Source: an uncultured Prevotellaceae bacterium
GTDB taxonomy: Bacteria > Bacteroidota > Bacteroidia > Bacteroidales > Bacteroidaceae
Direction of reading: 5' to 3'
DNA: 64,000 bases
NCBI GenBank assembly: GCA_900318585.1
Contig: ONKY01000083.1
Location: forward strand, 20,142-84,141
The notes below the pieces were generated by a model. The model did not search any database. It had not been told where the DNA came from and saw nothing but the letters and a program-made list of their open reading frames with translations. Position numbers and translations under genes: made by a program. Of the stretch, positions 8,934 to 17,607 are shown in pieces. Position 1 is the stretch's first letter. The number at the start of each line of letters is the position of its first letter.

Positions 8934-9718
8934 TCCTCACCAATCTCCATTCCCGAGCAAAGCTCGCCTACCCGTTGCCTTTCTTTAATCCAGTCGTAGC
9001 CGTGCTCCTGAATCTGCTTGGCCAGCTCAGGGCCTCCCGTCTTCACGATGCGTCCTTTGTAGAGCACATGTACGAACTGCGGACGAATCATTTCCAGCAG
9101 ACGGTCATAGTGGGTAATGACGATGCAGCTGGTCTCTGGCGTCTGCAGCTTGTTCACACCCTCAGCCACGATGCGCATGGCATCCACGTCAAGGCCTGAG
9201 TCGGTCTCGTCTAGGATGCTCAGCTTTGGCTCCAGCATCGCCATCTGGAAGATTTCGTTGCGTTTCTTCTCGCCGCCGCTGAAGCCTTCGTTCACAGAGC
9301 GGTTTGACAGTTTGGAGTCCAGTTCTACTATCTTGCGCTTCTCCCTTTGCAGCTTCAGGAATTCCGCAGCGTTCAGCGGTTCCAGCCCCAAGTACTTGCG
9401 CTTCTCGTTAATTGCCGTCTTCATGAAGTTAGTCATGGAGACACCAGGAATCTCTACCGGATATTGGAATGACAGGAACAGTCCTTCGTGTGCCCTGTCT
9501 TCCGGCACCATATCTAACAGGTTCTTGCCGTTGAAGTAAGCCTCGCCCTCCGTCACTTCATAGAGCGGGTTGCCCACGAGTACGGCACTTAGCGTAGACT
9601 TGCCCGAGCCGTTCGGTCCCATAATGGCATGTGTCTCGCCGTCGCGAACCATCAAGTCTATGCCCTTCAATATCTCCTTGTCACCAATCTTGGCATGTAG
9701 GTTTTTGACTTCTAACAT
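8930..9718 (-). CDS. sufC: Fe-S cluster assembly ATPase SufC
   Basis: 262-residue ABC ATPase of the SUF system; it powers remodelling of the SufB/SufD scaffold. Walker A is GPNGSGKST (about residues 34-42), the signature SGGEKKRNE (about 147-155) and Walker B LSILDETDSGLD (about 163-174), all characteristic of SufC. It is the first gene of its transcript, with a -7 box at 9742-9749, and overlaps sufD by 4 bp. The last about 15 residues (ERQRVGELCSGMEIGEE) are encoded by copy 3 of the palindromic repeat (8949-8977), so the natural C-terminus seems to have been extended or replaced by repeat sequence. sufB is not next to it: the upstream gene encodes an unrelated DUF554 protein. Confidence 0.95.
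   Translation of the reverse strand: MLEVKNLHAKIGDKEILKGIDLMVRDGETHAIMGPNGSGKSTLSAVLVGNPLYEVTEGEAYFNGKNLLDMVPEDRAHEGLFLSFQYPVEIPGVSMTNFMKTAINEKRKYLGLEPLNAAEFLKLQREKRKIVELDSKLSNRSVNEGFSGGEKKRNEIFQMAMLEPKLSILDETDSGLDVDAMRIVAEGVNKLQTPETSCIVITHYDRLLEMIRPQFVHVLYKGRIVKTGGPELAKQIQEHGYDWIKERQRVGELCSGMEIGEE
8949..8977. repeat. 29-bp palindromic repeat, copy 3, at sufC 3' end
   Basis: ATTCCCGAGCAAAGCTCGCC then TACCCGTTG; exact reverse complement of 8305-8333, 615 bp away. It codes for the C-terminus of SufC. Confidence 0.85.
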
Positions 9719-9741
9719 CTCTATTTCATTGATTTAGTGTG

Positions 9742-9749
9742 CAAAGGTA
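9742..9749 (-). promoter_or_regulatory. -7 box of sufCD
   Basis: TACCTTTG on the minus strand, 23 bp before the sufC ATG. Upstream (9757-9790) is a short AT-rich repeat of the ATTATGAATTA type that is common in gaps of this region. The promoter makes sufCD independent of the upstream GH3-DUF554 unit. Confidence 0.7.
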
Positions 9750-9817
9750 CGAAATAATTATGAATTATGAATTACGAAATACGAAAAAAAGTGAAAGACT
9801 ACAGGTGGTGGGGCTTT

Positions 9818-10540
9818 TTAGTTTAATAACGAAATGCAGAGGAACCAGACAACGGGCACAAGCAGCGAGGGCAGGAGATTGAGGGTCTTACAGTCCTTGA
9901 GGTTGAGTAGACCAAGGCCACTGCCGGTAATCATTAGGCCGCCGACAATCAAGAGCTCTGACATGAGGGCATCGCTGACGGCGGTGCTGGAAATCTGTGC
10001 AACGACATAGAACATTCCCTGCCACAGGAAGAGCACAGGGGCTGCCAAGATCATGCCGATGCCGTAGGTCGAGGCAAAGATGGTGCTGCTGACAAAGTCC
10101 AGCGTGGCATTGGTGAAGAGGAAAGTGTGGTCGCCCTTGAGTGCAGAGATGACAGGCCCCAGCATGGACAGCGGCCCAATGCAATAAAGCAGGATGGCCG
10201 TGCTTAGGCCGTCGCCCAGCTTAGCCTCATTCCCGACCGCTGGTCGCCCTGACGTCGCCGAGCTGCTGCCAGAACGCTTGTTGACAAGGCGCTTGAAGCG
10301 CCCGTCAATGTCGAGCCATGTTCCGAGGCAACCGCCAACCGCCAGTGCTACGATGAATAGCACTGGATATTGGCTTTTGGGTAGGTTGCTGATGGTGGCA
10401 TTGAGGCCGATAGCCAGCGATGCCAGGCCGAGACCCGTGTAAAGCGTCTCTTTGTACTTTTCCTTGATGCCTCGGTTCAGCAGGGCACCAAGAATAGAAC
10501 CGGCAATGATGGTACAGGTATTGACAATGGTTCCTATCAT
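9818..10540 (-). CDS. DUF554 domain-containing membrane protein (YdfK-like)
   Basis: 240 residues, about seven hydrophobic segments, matching DUF554 in start (MIGTIVNTCTIIAGSILGALLNRG) and in the LYCIGPLSMLGPV segment. The function of the family is not known. Residues about 95-115 (SSSATSGRPAVGNEAKLGDG) lie in a loop before the conserved membrane segment and are encoded by a palindromic repeat (10228-10254) related to the copies in the suf genes. The start lies 13 bp after the GH3 stop, so it probably shares that transcript. Confidence 0.88.
   Translation of the reverse strand: MIGTIVNTCTIIAGSILGALLNRGIKEKYKETLYTGLGLASLAIGLNATISNLPKSQYPVLFIVALAVGGCLGTWLDIDGRFKRLVNKRSGSSSATSGRPAVGNEAKLGDGLSTAILLYCIGPLSMLGPVISALKGDHTFLFTNATLDFVSSTIFASTYGIGMILAAPVLFLWQGMFYVVAQISSTAVSDALMSELLIVGGLMITGSGLGLLNLKDCKTLNLLPSLLVPVVWFLCISLLN
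10228..10254. repeat. Diverged palindromic repeat inside the DUF554 gene
   Basis: CATTCCCGACCGCTGGTCGC then CCTGACG. It keeps the ATTCCCG flank and a GC-rich hairpin (CGACC-GCT-GGTCG). The relation to the suf copies is by flank and structure, not by full identity. Confidence 0.5.
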
Positions 10541-10553
10541 AACCGTTCGTTGG

Positions 10554-13139
10554 TTAGTCGAGCGTCAATGTCAGCTTCTTCAAGTCTTTATTGTCGGAAC
10601 TGGTACCTATGAGAATCTCGTACTTGCCAGGCTTCACGCGCATGGTGTTGGTCTCAGGATCCCAGAACTCGAAGCTCTTGTGCTCAAATCTCAGGTTGGC
10701 AGTAACCGTCTGTCCAGCTTTCACGTCAACGCGCTGGAAGGCACGGAGCGACTTCAGCGGTCCGTCAGGATCCTGCAGGTTACGGATATAGAGCTGCAGC
10801 GTCTCAACGCCGTCGCGTAGGCCGGCATTCTTGATTGGTACAGCAATGTTGAATCCAGGATTACTGGTGGATGTATTGATTACCTTAGGTTCGCCGATCT
10901 CGAAAGTGGAATAGCTCAGTCCGTAGCCGAAGGGGAACAGGGCATCGTCGAAGTAGCGATAGGTGCGTCCTTTCATTGAATAGTCCTCATAGTCAGGCAA
11001 CTGGCTGCTGTTCTTGTAGAACGTGACGGGCAGCTTGCCGCTGGGGTTATAGTCGCCAAAGAGTACGTCGGCCACGGCCGTGCCGCCTTCCTGACCGGGG
11101 TACCATGCCTGGACGATGGCGTCGCAGGTTTCTGTCTCAGGCTCCAAGGCGATGCATGAGCCGGAGCAGTTGACGAAGATGACCTGCTTGCCAGCTTTCT
11201 TGAGAGCTTTGAGGAAATCGCGCTGCACCTTCGGCAGCTCGATGTGTGTACGGTCGCCGCCCTTGAAGCCGTCAATGTCTACAGGCATCTCCTCACCTTC
11301 CAGTGCTGGCGAGATGCCACCAACGAAGATAACCTTGTTAATACCGTTGAGTTTACTGATGGTCTCGTTATAGTCAATGGGATACTCCTTGGCAACATTA
11401 ATCTTCAGGTTGGCATTATACGTATGGATATGTGCGAAGCGTACTTCAATGTTGTAGCTCTTGCCCTTCTCGGCCTGTATGGTGACAAGGTTGGGTGTGG
11501 TGCGCCAGATGTGGTGACGGAACTTCTGTTCGCCGTCGATGAACAGTTCAAAGTGGCCGCAACCTTCTACGTTCACCACATATTCGCCAGATTCCTTCGG
11601 AGTGAAGACAGTCTCGTACTTGGCAGAGAAATCCTCTAACTGTACGCCCGGTGCGAAATTATGCATACCGGCAGTGGTGACTGCCAGTGGTGTGGTGTAG
11701 TATTGCGTGGTGACGGGCTTGCCCTCCATTCGGCGGTTGTTCCAGAAAGTTCCCTTCATGCCCCTCTTTCCCTCAAAGCTGCATTGGGAAGCCAGCAGGC
11801 AGTCCTGCACCTTGTCGTAAGTCAGGTCGCAGCCAGGGGCGTAAAACAGTTTCTTCTGCTTGGCCTTGATACCGTCAAGAATAGTAATGGTATGGTTCGG
11901 CATACCGTTGTAATTACCCCACATCATTGGGGCGTTGTCAGCATTTGGTCCGATGACGGCAATCTTCTCCTTGCCCTTTCGCAAGGGCAGAATGTTGTTA
12001 TTGTTCTGTAAGAGCACTATCGACTGGCGGGCCATGTCGAGCGACAGGTTGGCCGACTGCTTGGTAGACATGGCGGAATAGGGAATCTTCGACCACTCTA
12101 CGAGCGAAGGATCGTCCATCTCGCCTAAGTCGAAGCGGCCTTCCAGTAGGCGGATGACATGCTTGTCGACCTCGGCCTCGGTGATGAAGCCGCGCTTTAC
12201 GGCCTCAGGAATACTACGGTAGGCATAGCCATAGCCGCACTCCACGTCAGTACCAGCAATCGTGGCCTTGGCAGAGGCGTGAGTGGGGTCGGACGAAGAC
12301 TTGTGCGATTCGTAGAAGTCGCTGACAGCACCGCAGTCGCTCACCACTAAGTACTCAAACCCCCACTCGTCGCGCAGGATGGTCTGCAGCAGTCGCTGTG
12401 AGCCGCAGCAAGGGTCATCGTCTAATCGCTGGTAGGCACACATCACCTCGCGTACCTTTGCATCCTGCACCAGCGTCTTGAATGCCGGCATGTAGGTCTC
12501 CCACATATCACGTGACGACACGTTGGTCAGGTTGGCTGAGTGGCGGGTGTACTCCGGGCCGCTATGTACGGCATAGTGCTTGGCACAGGCCCAAAGCTTA
12601 CGATACTTTGCGTCCTCAGGGCCTTGCAGGCCTTTCACCACCTGTGTACCCATCACAGAGGTCAGGTAAGGATCCTCGCCGTAGGTCTCCTGTCCGCGTC
12701 CCCAGCGCGGGTCGCGGAAGATGTTGACGTTAGGTGTCCAGACCGAGAGGCTGTGGAACTTCTCGTCTTCGCCACTGCCACGCTGCATACGCTCGTTGTA
12801 CTGGGCGCGGAACTCTGTTGAGGCCACGTCAAAGCACTTATAGAGCAAGTCGGGATTGAACGAAGAGGCCATTGCTATCGGCTCGGGAAACACGGTGACA
12901 TTGCTCTGGTTGGCAGCACCGTGTAGGGCCTCGCTCCACCAGAAGAACTTCTTGATGCCCAGTCGGGGAATGGCGGGGCTTTCGTCAAGCATCAGCTGGG
13001 CTTTCTCCTCCAAAGTGAGACGGCTGCAGAGATCTTTGGCACGTTCCTTGGCTGAGAGGTCTGGATTCTGATACGGAAGAGTTTGTGCGGTGGCCGACAA
13101 TGCCAGCCAGCAAAGGGTAATGGTAGTGATAGTTTTCAT
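10554..13139 (-). CDS. Secreted GH3 family glycosidase with PA14 insert
   Basis: About 861 residues with a signal peptide (MKTITTITLCWLALSATAQ). Order: GH3 N-terminal barrel with the nucleophile region VVSDCGAVSD (Asp about 263), GH3 C-terminal domain interrupted at about residues 465-565 by a PA14-like domain (ESGEYVVNVEGCGHFELFID), and a FnIII-like end. The length and order match Bacteroidota beta-glucosidase/xylosidase-type enzymes that trim glycan side chains in the periplasm. The frame is open up to 13181, but ATG 13139 gives the signal peptide and lies below the -7 box at 13169-13176. The exact sugar cannot be read; beta-glucose or beta-xylose links are most likely. It precedes the DUF554 gene by 13 bp. 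Confidence 0.92.
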   Translation of the reverse strand: MKTITTITLCWLALSATAQTLPYQNPDLSAKERAKDLCSRLTLEEKAQLMLDESPAIPRLGIKKFFWWSEALHGAANQSNVTVFPEPIAMASSFNPDLLYKCFDVASTEFRAQYNERMQRGSGEDEKFHSLSVWTPNVNIFRDPRWGRGQETYGEDPYLTSVMGTQVVKGLQGPEDAKYRKLWACAKHYAVHSGPEYTRHSANLTNVSSRDMWETYMPAFKTLVQDAKVREVMCAYQRLDDDPCCGSQRLLQTILRDEWGFEYLVVSDCGAVSDFYESHKSSSDPTHASAKATIAGTDVECGYGYAYRSIPEAVKRGFITEAEVDKHVIRLLEGRFDLGEMDDPSLVEWSKIPYSAMSTKQSANLSLDMARQSIVLLQNNNNILPLRKGKEKIAVIGPNADNAPMMWGNYNGMPNHTITILDGIKAKQKKLFYAPGCDLTYDKVQDCLLASQCSFEGKRGMKGTFWNNRRMEGKPVTTQYYTTPLAVTTAGMHNFAPGVQLEDFSAKYETVFTPKESGEYVVNVEGCGHFELFIDGEQKFRHHIWRTTPNLVTIQAEKGKSYNIEVRFAHIHTYNANLKINVAKEYPIDYNETISKLNGINKVIFVGGISPALEGEEMPVDIDGFKGGDRTHIELPKVQRDFLKALKKAGKQVIFVNCSGSCIALEPETETCDAIVQAWYPGQEGGTAVADVLFGDYNPSGKLPVTFYKNSSQLPDYEDYSMKGRTYRYFDDALFPFGYGLSYSTFEIGEPKVINTSTSNPGFNIAVPIKNAGLRDGVETLQLYIRNLQDPDGPLKSLRAFQRVDVKAGQTVTANLRFEHKSFEFWDPETNTMRVKPGKYEILIGTSSDNKDLKKLTLTLD

Positions 13140-13168
13140 TATTATTCCTGTTTGTTGGTTTCTGTCTG

Positions 13169-13176
13169 CAAAATTA
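13169..13176 (-). promoter_or_regulatory. -7 box of GH3 gene
   Basis: TAATTTTG on the minus strand, 29 bp before the GH3 ATG at 13139; it rules out starts further upstream. Confidence 0.6.
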
Positions 13177-13240
13177 CACAATTAGTGAGAGAAATGAGAA
13201 GAAAAGCATGTTTTTCTTTTGCATTTCTCTCGTTTTTTCG

Positions 13241-13248
13241 TAATTTTG
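13241..13248 (+). promoter_or_regulatory. -7 box of helicase gene
   Basis: TAATTTTG on the plus strand, 36 bp before ATG 13285, so the longer frame beginning at 13219 cannot be the start. Confidence 0.6.
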
Positions 13249-13284
13249 CCAGCAAATGAACAACAACTGAAAACAGAACCAGGG

Positions 13285-15492
13285 ATGGAGCAGAACAAGG
13301 AGTTGCGTATAGCGTGGGATTTCGTGGAAAACACATGTAAGAGCATTTTCCTAACAGGTAAGGCAGGAACAGGAAAGACCACATTCTTGAAGACAATTGT
13401 AGAGCGCTCAAGGAAGCGCCCCATTGTGGTGGCGCCAACGGGCGTGGCCGCCATCAATGCCGGCGGCATGACCATTCACTCGTTCTTCCAACTGCCCTTT
13501 TCTCCTTACGTGCCGGGAGCAAAAGTGGAGAGTAAGTTCGACTTCGGACGTGAGAAACGAAAGATTATTGCTTCGATCGATCTGCTGATTATCGATGAGA
13601 TATCTATGGTGAGGGCAGACTTATTAGATGCCATTGACTCGGTGCTTCGCCGCTTTCGCGACCATTTTCTGCCCTTCGGCGGTGTGCAGCTGCTGATGAT
13701 TGGTGACCTGGCACAGCTGACTCCCGTAGTGACACCTGAGGATGAGCGGATGCTGAAGCCCTATTACGACACGCCCTATTTCTTCGGCTCGAAGGCGTTG
13801 CAGCAGATAGACTATGTAACAATCCAGTTAGAGCATGTCTACAGGCAGCAGGACATGTCGTTTATTGAGATTTTGAATCAGGTACGTAATGGACATCCCA
13901 CCATGGAGGCGCTGGCACAGCTGAATAGTAGAATCCTCCTTCAAACCTCACCCTGTAGGGGAGGCGCAGACATTCCCCCTCAGGGGGAACGAGGGGGCGC
14001 TTTGGGCGGAGCTATCCGTCTGACAACCCATAATAACCTGGCCAATTTCTACAACGAGTCAGAACTGCAGAAGTTGAAGGGCCGCCCGTTCATTTTCCGT
14101 GCTGAGGTGGAGGGCACTTTCCCGGAGTATTCCTATCCGACGGCCGAGTCGTTGGTGTTGAAGACGGACGCACAGGTGATGTTTGTGAAGAACGATCCGT
14201 CAGGGCAACATAGTTATTATAATGGCCGGATAGGACGGGTGACCTACGTAGATGACCATAAGGTATTCGTTCTCTGTGAGGGCGACGAGGAAGCCATAGA
14301 GGTAGAGCCATTGGAGTGGGAGAATGCGCGCTACACGCTGAACGAGACCACACGGGAGATAGAGACCGAGGTGCAAGGCGTCTTCCGTCAGCTTCCCTTG
14401 CGACTGGCGTGGGCCATCACGATACACAAGAGCCAGGGCCTGACGTTCGACCGCGTCATCATTGATGCCAATCAGTCGTTTGCCCCCGGTCAGGTGTATG
14501 TGGCGCTGAGCCGTTGCCGTACTTTAGAAGGACTGTTGTTGGCATCGCCGTTGGAGCCTCGCGCCATTATTAATGACGAACGTGTGGACAGCTATATTGC
14601 CTGTCAGGAGAAGGCTGCGCAACAGAGCATCGCCCAGCTGCCCGTGCTGAAACAGGAGTATGAACGCTATCTGTTGTTGCAGCTTTTCGACTTCCGCACC
14701 ATTCTTTTCGGTGAGGAAGCTATGGTACGTCTGTTCGCCGAGTTCTTCTACCATAGTCATTCCTCCTTGAAGCAGCTACACGACAGGTCGCTGATGGATA
14801 TCCAGCAGCGTGTGATGGCGATTGCCGATAAATGGCGACAGAAAATACAGCAGATGAGCTATGAGGAGCTTTGTCGGCAGGAGTTCCGGGAACGTGTCGT
14901 CCGTAGTGCCGTCTATTTTGAACAGACGCTGAGGGAAATCCTTGCCAAGCCCATTGAGCTTTCCGCCAAGGTGGAATCGAACAACAAGCAGGCCAGCAAG
15001 CGGCTTGCCAACGCTTTGCCCGATCTGAGACAGGCGTGGATGTCGCGCCGTTATCTGCTGACGAAGGTGGCCGAACAAGGCTTTTCCGTCACTACCTATC
15101 TAAGGGAGAAGCAGATTTCCATGCTGGATGCGCTGGATGAGGCGGCACTCAAGCCGAAGCGTGAGCGGAAAGGCAAAGCGACCAAAGCACCGAAGGAGAA
15201 GAAACCCAAAACATGGGAATTAACCTTCCAACTCTATAAGCAGGGCATGAACCCTGACCTGATTGCCCGTGAGCGTGGCATGACCGTCGGGACAATAAAA
15301 AGTCACCTGACCCGTTATGTAGAGTCAGGTGACATTCCTGTCAGTGAGCTCATTAGTCCTGAGCATCAACAAGCCATTGAGCGGATTGTCCGTATGGTGG
15401 GCAAAGAGCAAGGTTCTACAGCCGTGAAGAGCCTCTGTCCGCCTGACATTACCTACGATGAGATACGTTTGGTCATGGCCTTGATGAAGTGA
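13285..15492 (+). CDS. PIF1/RecD-like helicase with C-terminal helix-turn-helix
   Basis: About 735 residues; superfamily 1B DNA helicase. Walker A GKAGTGKT (about residues 23-30), Walker B LLIIDEIS (about 97-104), a GDLAQLTPV motif, and the late TIHKSQGLTFDRVIID and YVALSRCRTLEGL motifs. The C-terminal about 95 residues are a RecQ-like HTH_40 domain (LYKQGMNPDLIARERGMTVG). This combination is widespread in Bacteroidota; a role in replication or repair is assumed from the family. Residues about 217-242 (QTSPCRGGADIPPQGERGG) sit between LNSRIL and IRLTTHN, where relatives usually have a short link. They are encoded by a GC-rich repeat (13936-14010) that kept the frame. Helicase motifs are intact. 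It converges with the S46 peptidase gene with 3 bp between stops and no clear terminator. Confidence 0.9.
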   Translation: MEQNKELRIAWDFVENTCKSIFLTGKAGTGKTTFLKTIVERSRKRPIVVAPTGVAAINAGGMTIHSFFQLPFSPYVPGAKVESKFDFGREKRKIIASIDLLIIDEISMVRADLLDAIDSVLRRFRDHFLPFGGVQLLMIGDLAQLTPVVTPEDERMLKPYYDTPYFFGSKALQQIDYVTIQLEHVYRQQDMSFIEILNQVRNGHPTMEALAQLNSRILLQTSPCRGGADIPPQGERGGALGGAIRLTTHNNLANFYNESELQKLKGRPFIFRAEVEGTFPEYSYPTAESLVLKTDAQVMFVKNDPSGQHSYYNGRIGRVTYVDDHKVFVLCEGDEEAIEVEPLEWENARYTLNETTREIETEVQGVFRQLPLRLAWAITIHKSQGLTFDRVIIDANQSFAPGQVYVALSRCRTLEGLLLASPLEPRAIINDERVDSYIACQEKAAQQSIAQLPVLKQEYERYLLLQLFDFRTILFGEEAMVRLFAEFFYHSHSSLKQLHDRSLMDIQQRVMAIADKWRQKIQQMSYEELCRQEFRERVVRSAVYFEQTLREILAKPIELSAKVESNNKQASKRLANALPDLRQAWMSRRYLLTKVAEQGFSVTTYLREKQISMLDALDEAALKPKRERKGKATKAPKEKKPKTWELTFQLYKQGMNPDLIARERGMTVGTIKSHLTRYVESGDIPVSELISPEHQQAIERIVRMVGKEQGSTAVKSLCPPDITYDEIRLVMALMK
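13936..14010. repeat. GC-rich palindromic repeat inside helicase gene
   Basis: Holds CCCTGTAGGG (13951-13960) and CCCCC-TCA-GGGGG (13975-13987). This type of sequence (CCTGTAGGGGAGG ... CCCCCTCAGGGGG) is typical of noncoding repeats in Bacteroidota from my general knowledge. Here it is translated. Confidence 0.65.
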
Positions 15493-15495
15493 TGC

Positions 15496-17595
15496 CTATT
15501 TCCTGATTTCGTTCAGCAGCCTGTCGGCGTGTCCCCATTTGTCCATCATAAAGAGGACGAAGCGGATGTCCACGCCGATGCAGCGGGCCAAGTTCGAGTC
15601 AAAGAAGATATCGCTGGAGAGTGAGTCCCAGTTACCGTCGAAGGCCAAGCCAATCAGTTCGTTCTTTCCGTTGAACATGGGTGAGCCGCTGTTGCCGCCA
15701 GTGATGTCGTTATTCGTCAGGAAGCAAAGCTGCATCTTGCCCGTCTGCTTGTCGGCGTAGGGACCGAAGTCCGGGCCGGCCATGAGCGTCTTCATCTCTG
15801 GCTCCACCTTATAATCTTCGATGGAACCGCCCTTTTTCATCTTTTCGCTGAGGCTTTCAGCGGTGGTGTAGTAGCCAGACGACCAGCCGCCGATGCTGTA
15901 CTCCTTCACCTGTCCATAGCTCAAGCGCATGGTAAAGTTGGCATCGCTGTAGTGGGGCTGGTCCTCCTCCATGCGCAGCTTGGCGGCGCATAGGTAGTGC
16001 TCTTGCAGAGCGATGCTATCGCTTAGCTGAGTCAGTTCTTGGGTATATTCAGCTTCCAACGTTGTCAGGTCGAGGCCGAACTGTACGCCGAGGTCTTTCT
16101 GGAACGATTTCTTGTTGTGATAAATCTTCTTGCCCGTTTTCATCAGTATAGAGTTCTTATACAGATAGTCTGCGTAGGCCTGGCAGTCGCCGTCGAACTT
16201 TTGGTCAATGGTTTTGTAGAAGTCAGGCAGGAACCGCTCGTTCACCACTTGCTGGCGGTAGTTCTGCAGCAGCGTACCGAGGATTTCGCGGTCGGTGTCG
16301 TAGTCCCATGAGTCCTTGTCGTCGAAAGTGAAATAGGCCTTCTTGCCTTTGCCCTTCGGCTGTACGCCGTTGTGGGCACGCAGGGCGCGCGTCGACAGTT
16401 CGTTGGTACGGCGGAAAGTCTCGCTCCAGTTTGTCATGGCTTTCATCAGCTCTAATCGCTTGTCGTACAGACGCTGCATCAGGGGGAAATCCAGCTCGTT
16501 CATGTATAGGCCTGTGGAATCAATCCACTGGCGCAGCTGAACCTCGAACTTGGCCTTTTCGCCAATGAGGCCGATAGAGTCGATGCACTTGTTCATGCCG
16601 ATAGAGTTCTTCCAGTAGTTGGAACTTTGGGCATATTTCGAGTCGTACTTGATGCGTACGGCTTCGGAGGCATCCATATGGCGCTTCATCACCTCCTGCT
16701 TCACGCCACGCACTTGTGCCATGATGGCATTGCGGGCATAGCGCTCACGGATGCCGTAGCTCGACAGGTAGCGGCTGGTGCTGCCTGGGTAGCCCATCGT
16801 CATGGCGAAGTCGTTGGCCTTGTAGCCGTCCATCGACACCTTGGCCCAGTGTTCAGGATGGTAGGGCACGTTGTCCTTCGAGTAGGCTGCCGGACCATTG
16901 GTTTTGGGGTCGGCATAGATGCGGAACACAGAGAAGTCGCACGTTTGGCGCGGCCACATCCAGTTGTCGGTCTCGCCACCGAACTTACCCATCGACTTGG
17001 GAATGGCGAACACCAGGCGCAGGTCGCGGAAGTCGCGATAGGTAGTTTGGAAGTAACGGTTGCGCTCATAGAAAGCGAGGATTTCCACGCGGAGAGTGGA
17101 ATCCTGTACCTTGATCTGCTTTGACAGGGCATTCTCTATGCTGTCCAAGTACTGCACGCGCTTGTCGCGGGGCAGTGTGCCAAAGCCCTTTGGCAGCTGG
17201 TCGGTGATGTCCTTCTGCTCCACCATGAACGAGACGAACATGTTCTTGTTCGGCAGTTCCTCCTCGTAGCTTTTGGCGCAGAAGCCGTTAAGCATGTAGT
17301 CATGCTCCACGGTGCTGTGCGAGCGGATGCTCTCGAATCCGCAATGATGATTGGTGAAGACGAGGCCGTCGGGCGAGACCACCACACCGGAGCAGTAGCC
17401 GGAGAAATTGACCACGGCCTTCATAATAGCGTTGTCGGCATTGTAGAGCTGGTCGTAGGGCAGCTGGTAGCCCTCCAACTTCATCTGCTCATACACTGCC
17501 TGTGGCAGGTTGTAGAGTGTCCACATGCCCTCATCGGCCTTGGCGCCGAGAACTGCCATACAGGCAAGTGTCAGAATAATGCTTTTTGCTTTCAT
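15496..17595 (-). CDS. S46 family dipeptidyl-peptidase (DPP7-like)
   Basis: 699 residues, the normal length. A signal peptide (ILTLACMAVLGAKA) sends it to the periplasm or surface, where it removes dipeptides from the N-termini of oligopeptides so they can be imported. Catalytic residues by motif: His in TNHHCG (about 83), Asp in PRQTCDFSVFR (about 220) and Ser in GGNSGSP (about 637). After the serine the protein reads LAFDGNWDS, with Gly at the position that is Arg in the acid-specific DPP11. That suggests the DPP7 type, which prefers hydrophobic residues. It follows the CotH gene by 12 bp and is probably the last gene of that unit. Confidence 0.92.
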   Translation of the reverse strand: MKAKSIILTLACMAVLGAKADEGMWTLYNLPQAVYEQMKLEGYQLPYDQLYNADNAIMKAVVNFSGYCSGVVVSPDGLVFTNHHCGFESIRSHSTVEHDYMLNGFCAKSYEEELPNKNMFVSFMVEQKDITDQLPKGFGTLPRDKRVQYLDSIENALSKQIKVQDSTLRVEILAFYERNRYFQTTYRDFRDLRLVFAIPKSMGKFGGETDNWMWPRQTCDFSVFRIYADPKTNGPAAYSKDNVPYHPEHWAKVSMDGYKANDFAMTMGYPGSTSRYLSSYGIRERYARNAIMAQVRGVKQEVMKRHMDASEAVRIKYDSKYAQSSNYWKNSIGMNKCIDSIGLIGEKAKFEVQLRQWIDSTGLYMNELDFPLMQRLYDKRLELMKAMTNWSETFRRTNELSTRALRAHNGVQPKGKGKKAYFTFDDKDSWDYDTDREILGTLLQNYRQQVVNERFLPDFYKTIDQKFDGDCQAYADYLYKNSILMKTGKKIYHNKKSFQKDLGVQFGLDLTTLEAEYTQELTQLSDSIALQEHYLCAAKLRMEEDQPHYSDANFTMRLSYGQVKEYSIGGWSSGYYTTAESLSEKMKKGGSIEDYKVEPEMKTLMAGPDFGPYADKQTGKMQLCFLTNNDITGGNSGSPMFNGKNELIGLAFDGNWDSLSSDIFFDSNLARCIGVDIRFVLFMMDKWGHADRLLNEIRK

Positions 17596-17607
17596 AGATA
17601 TTATGTA

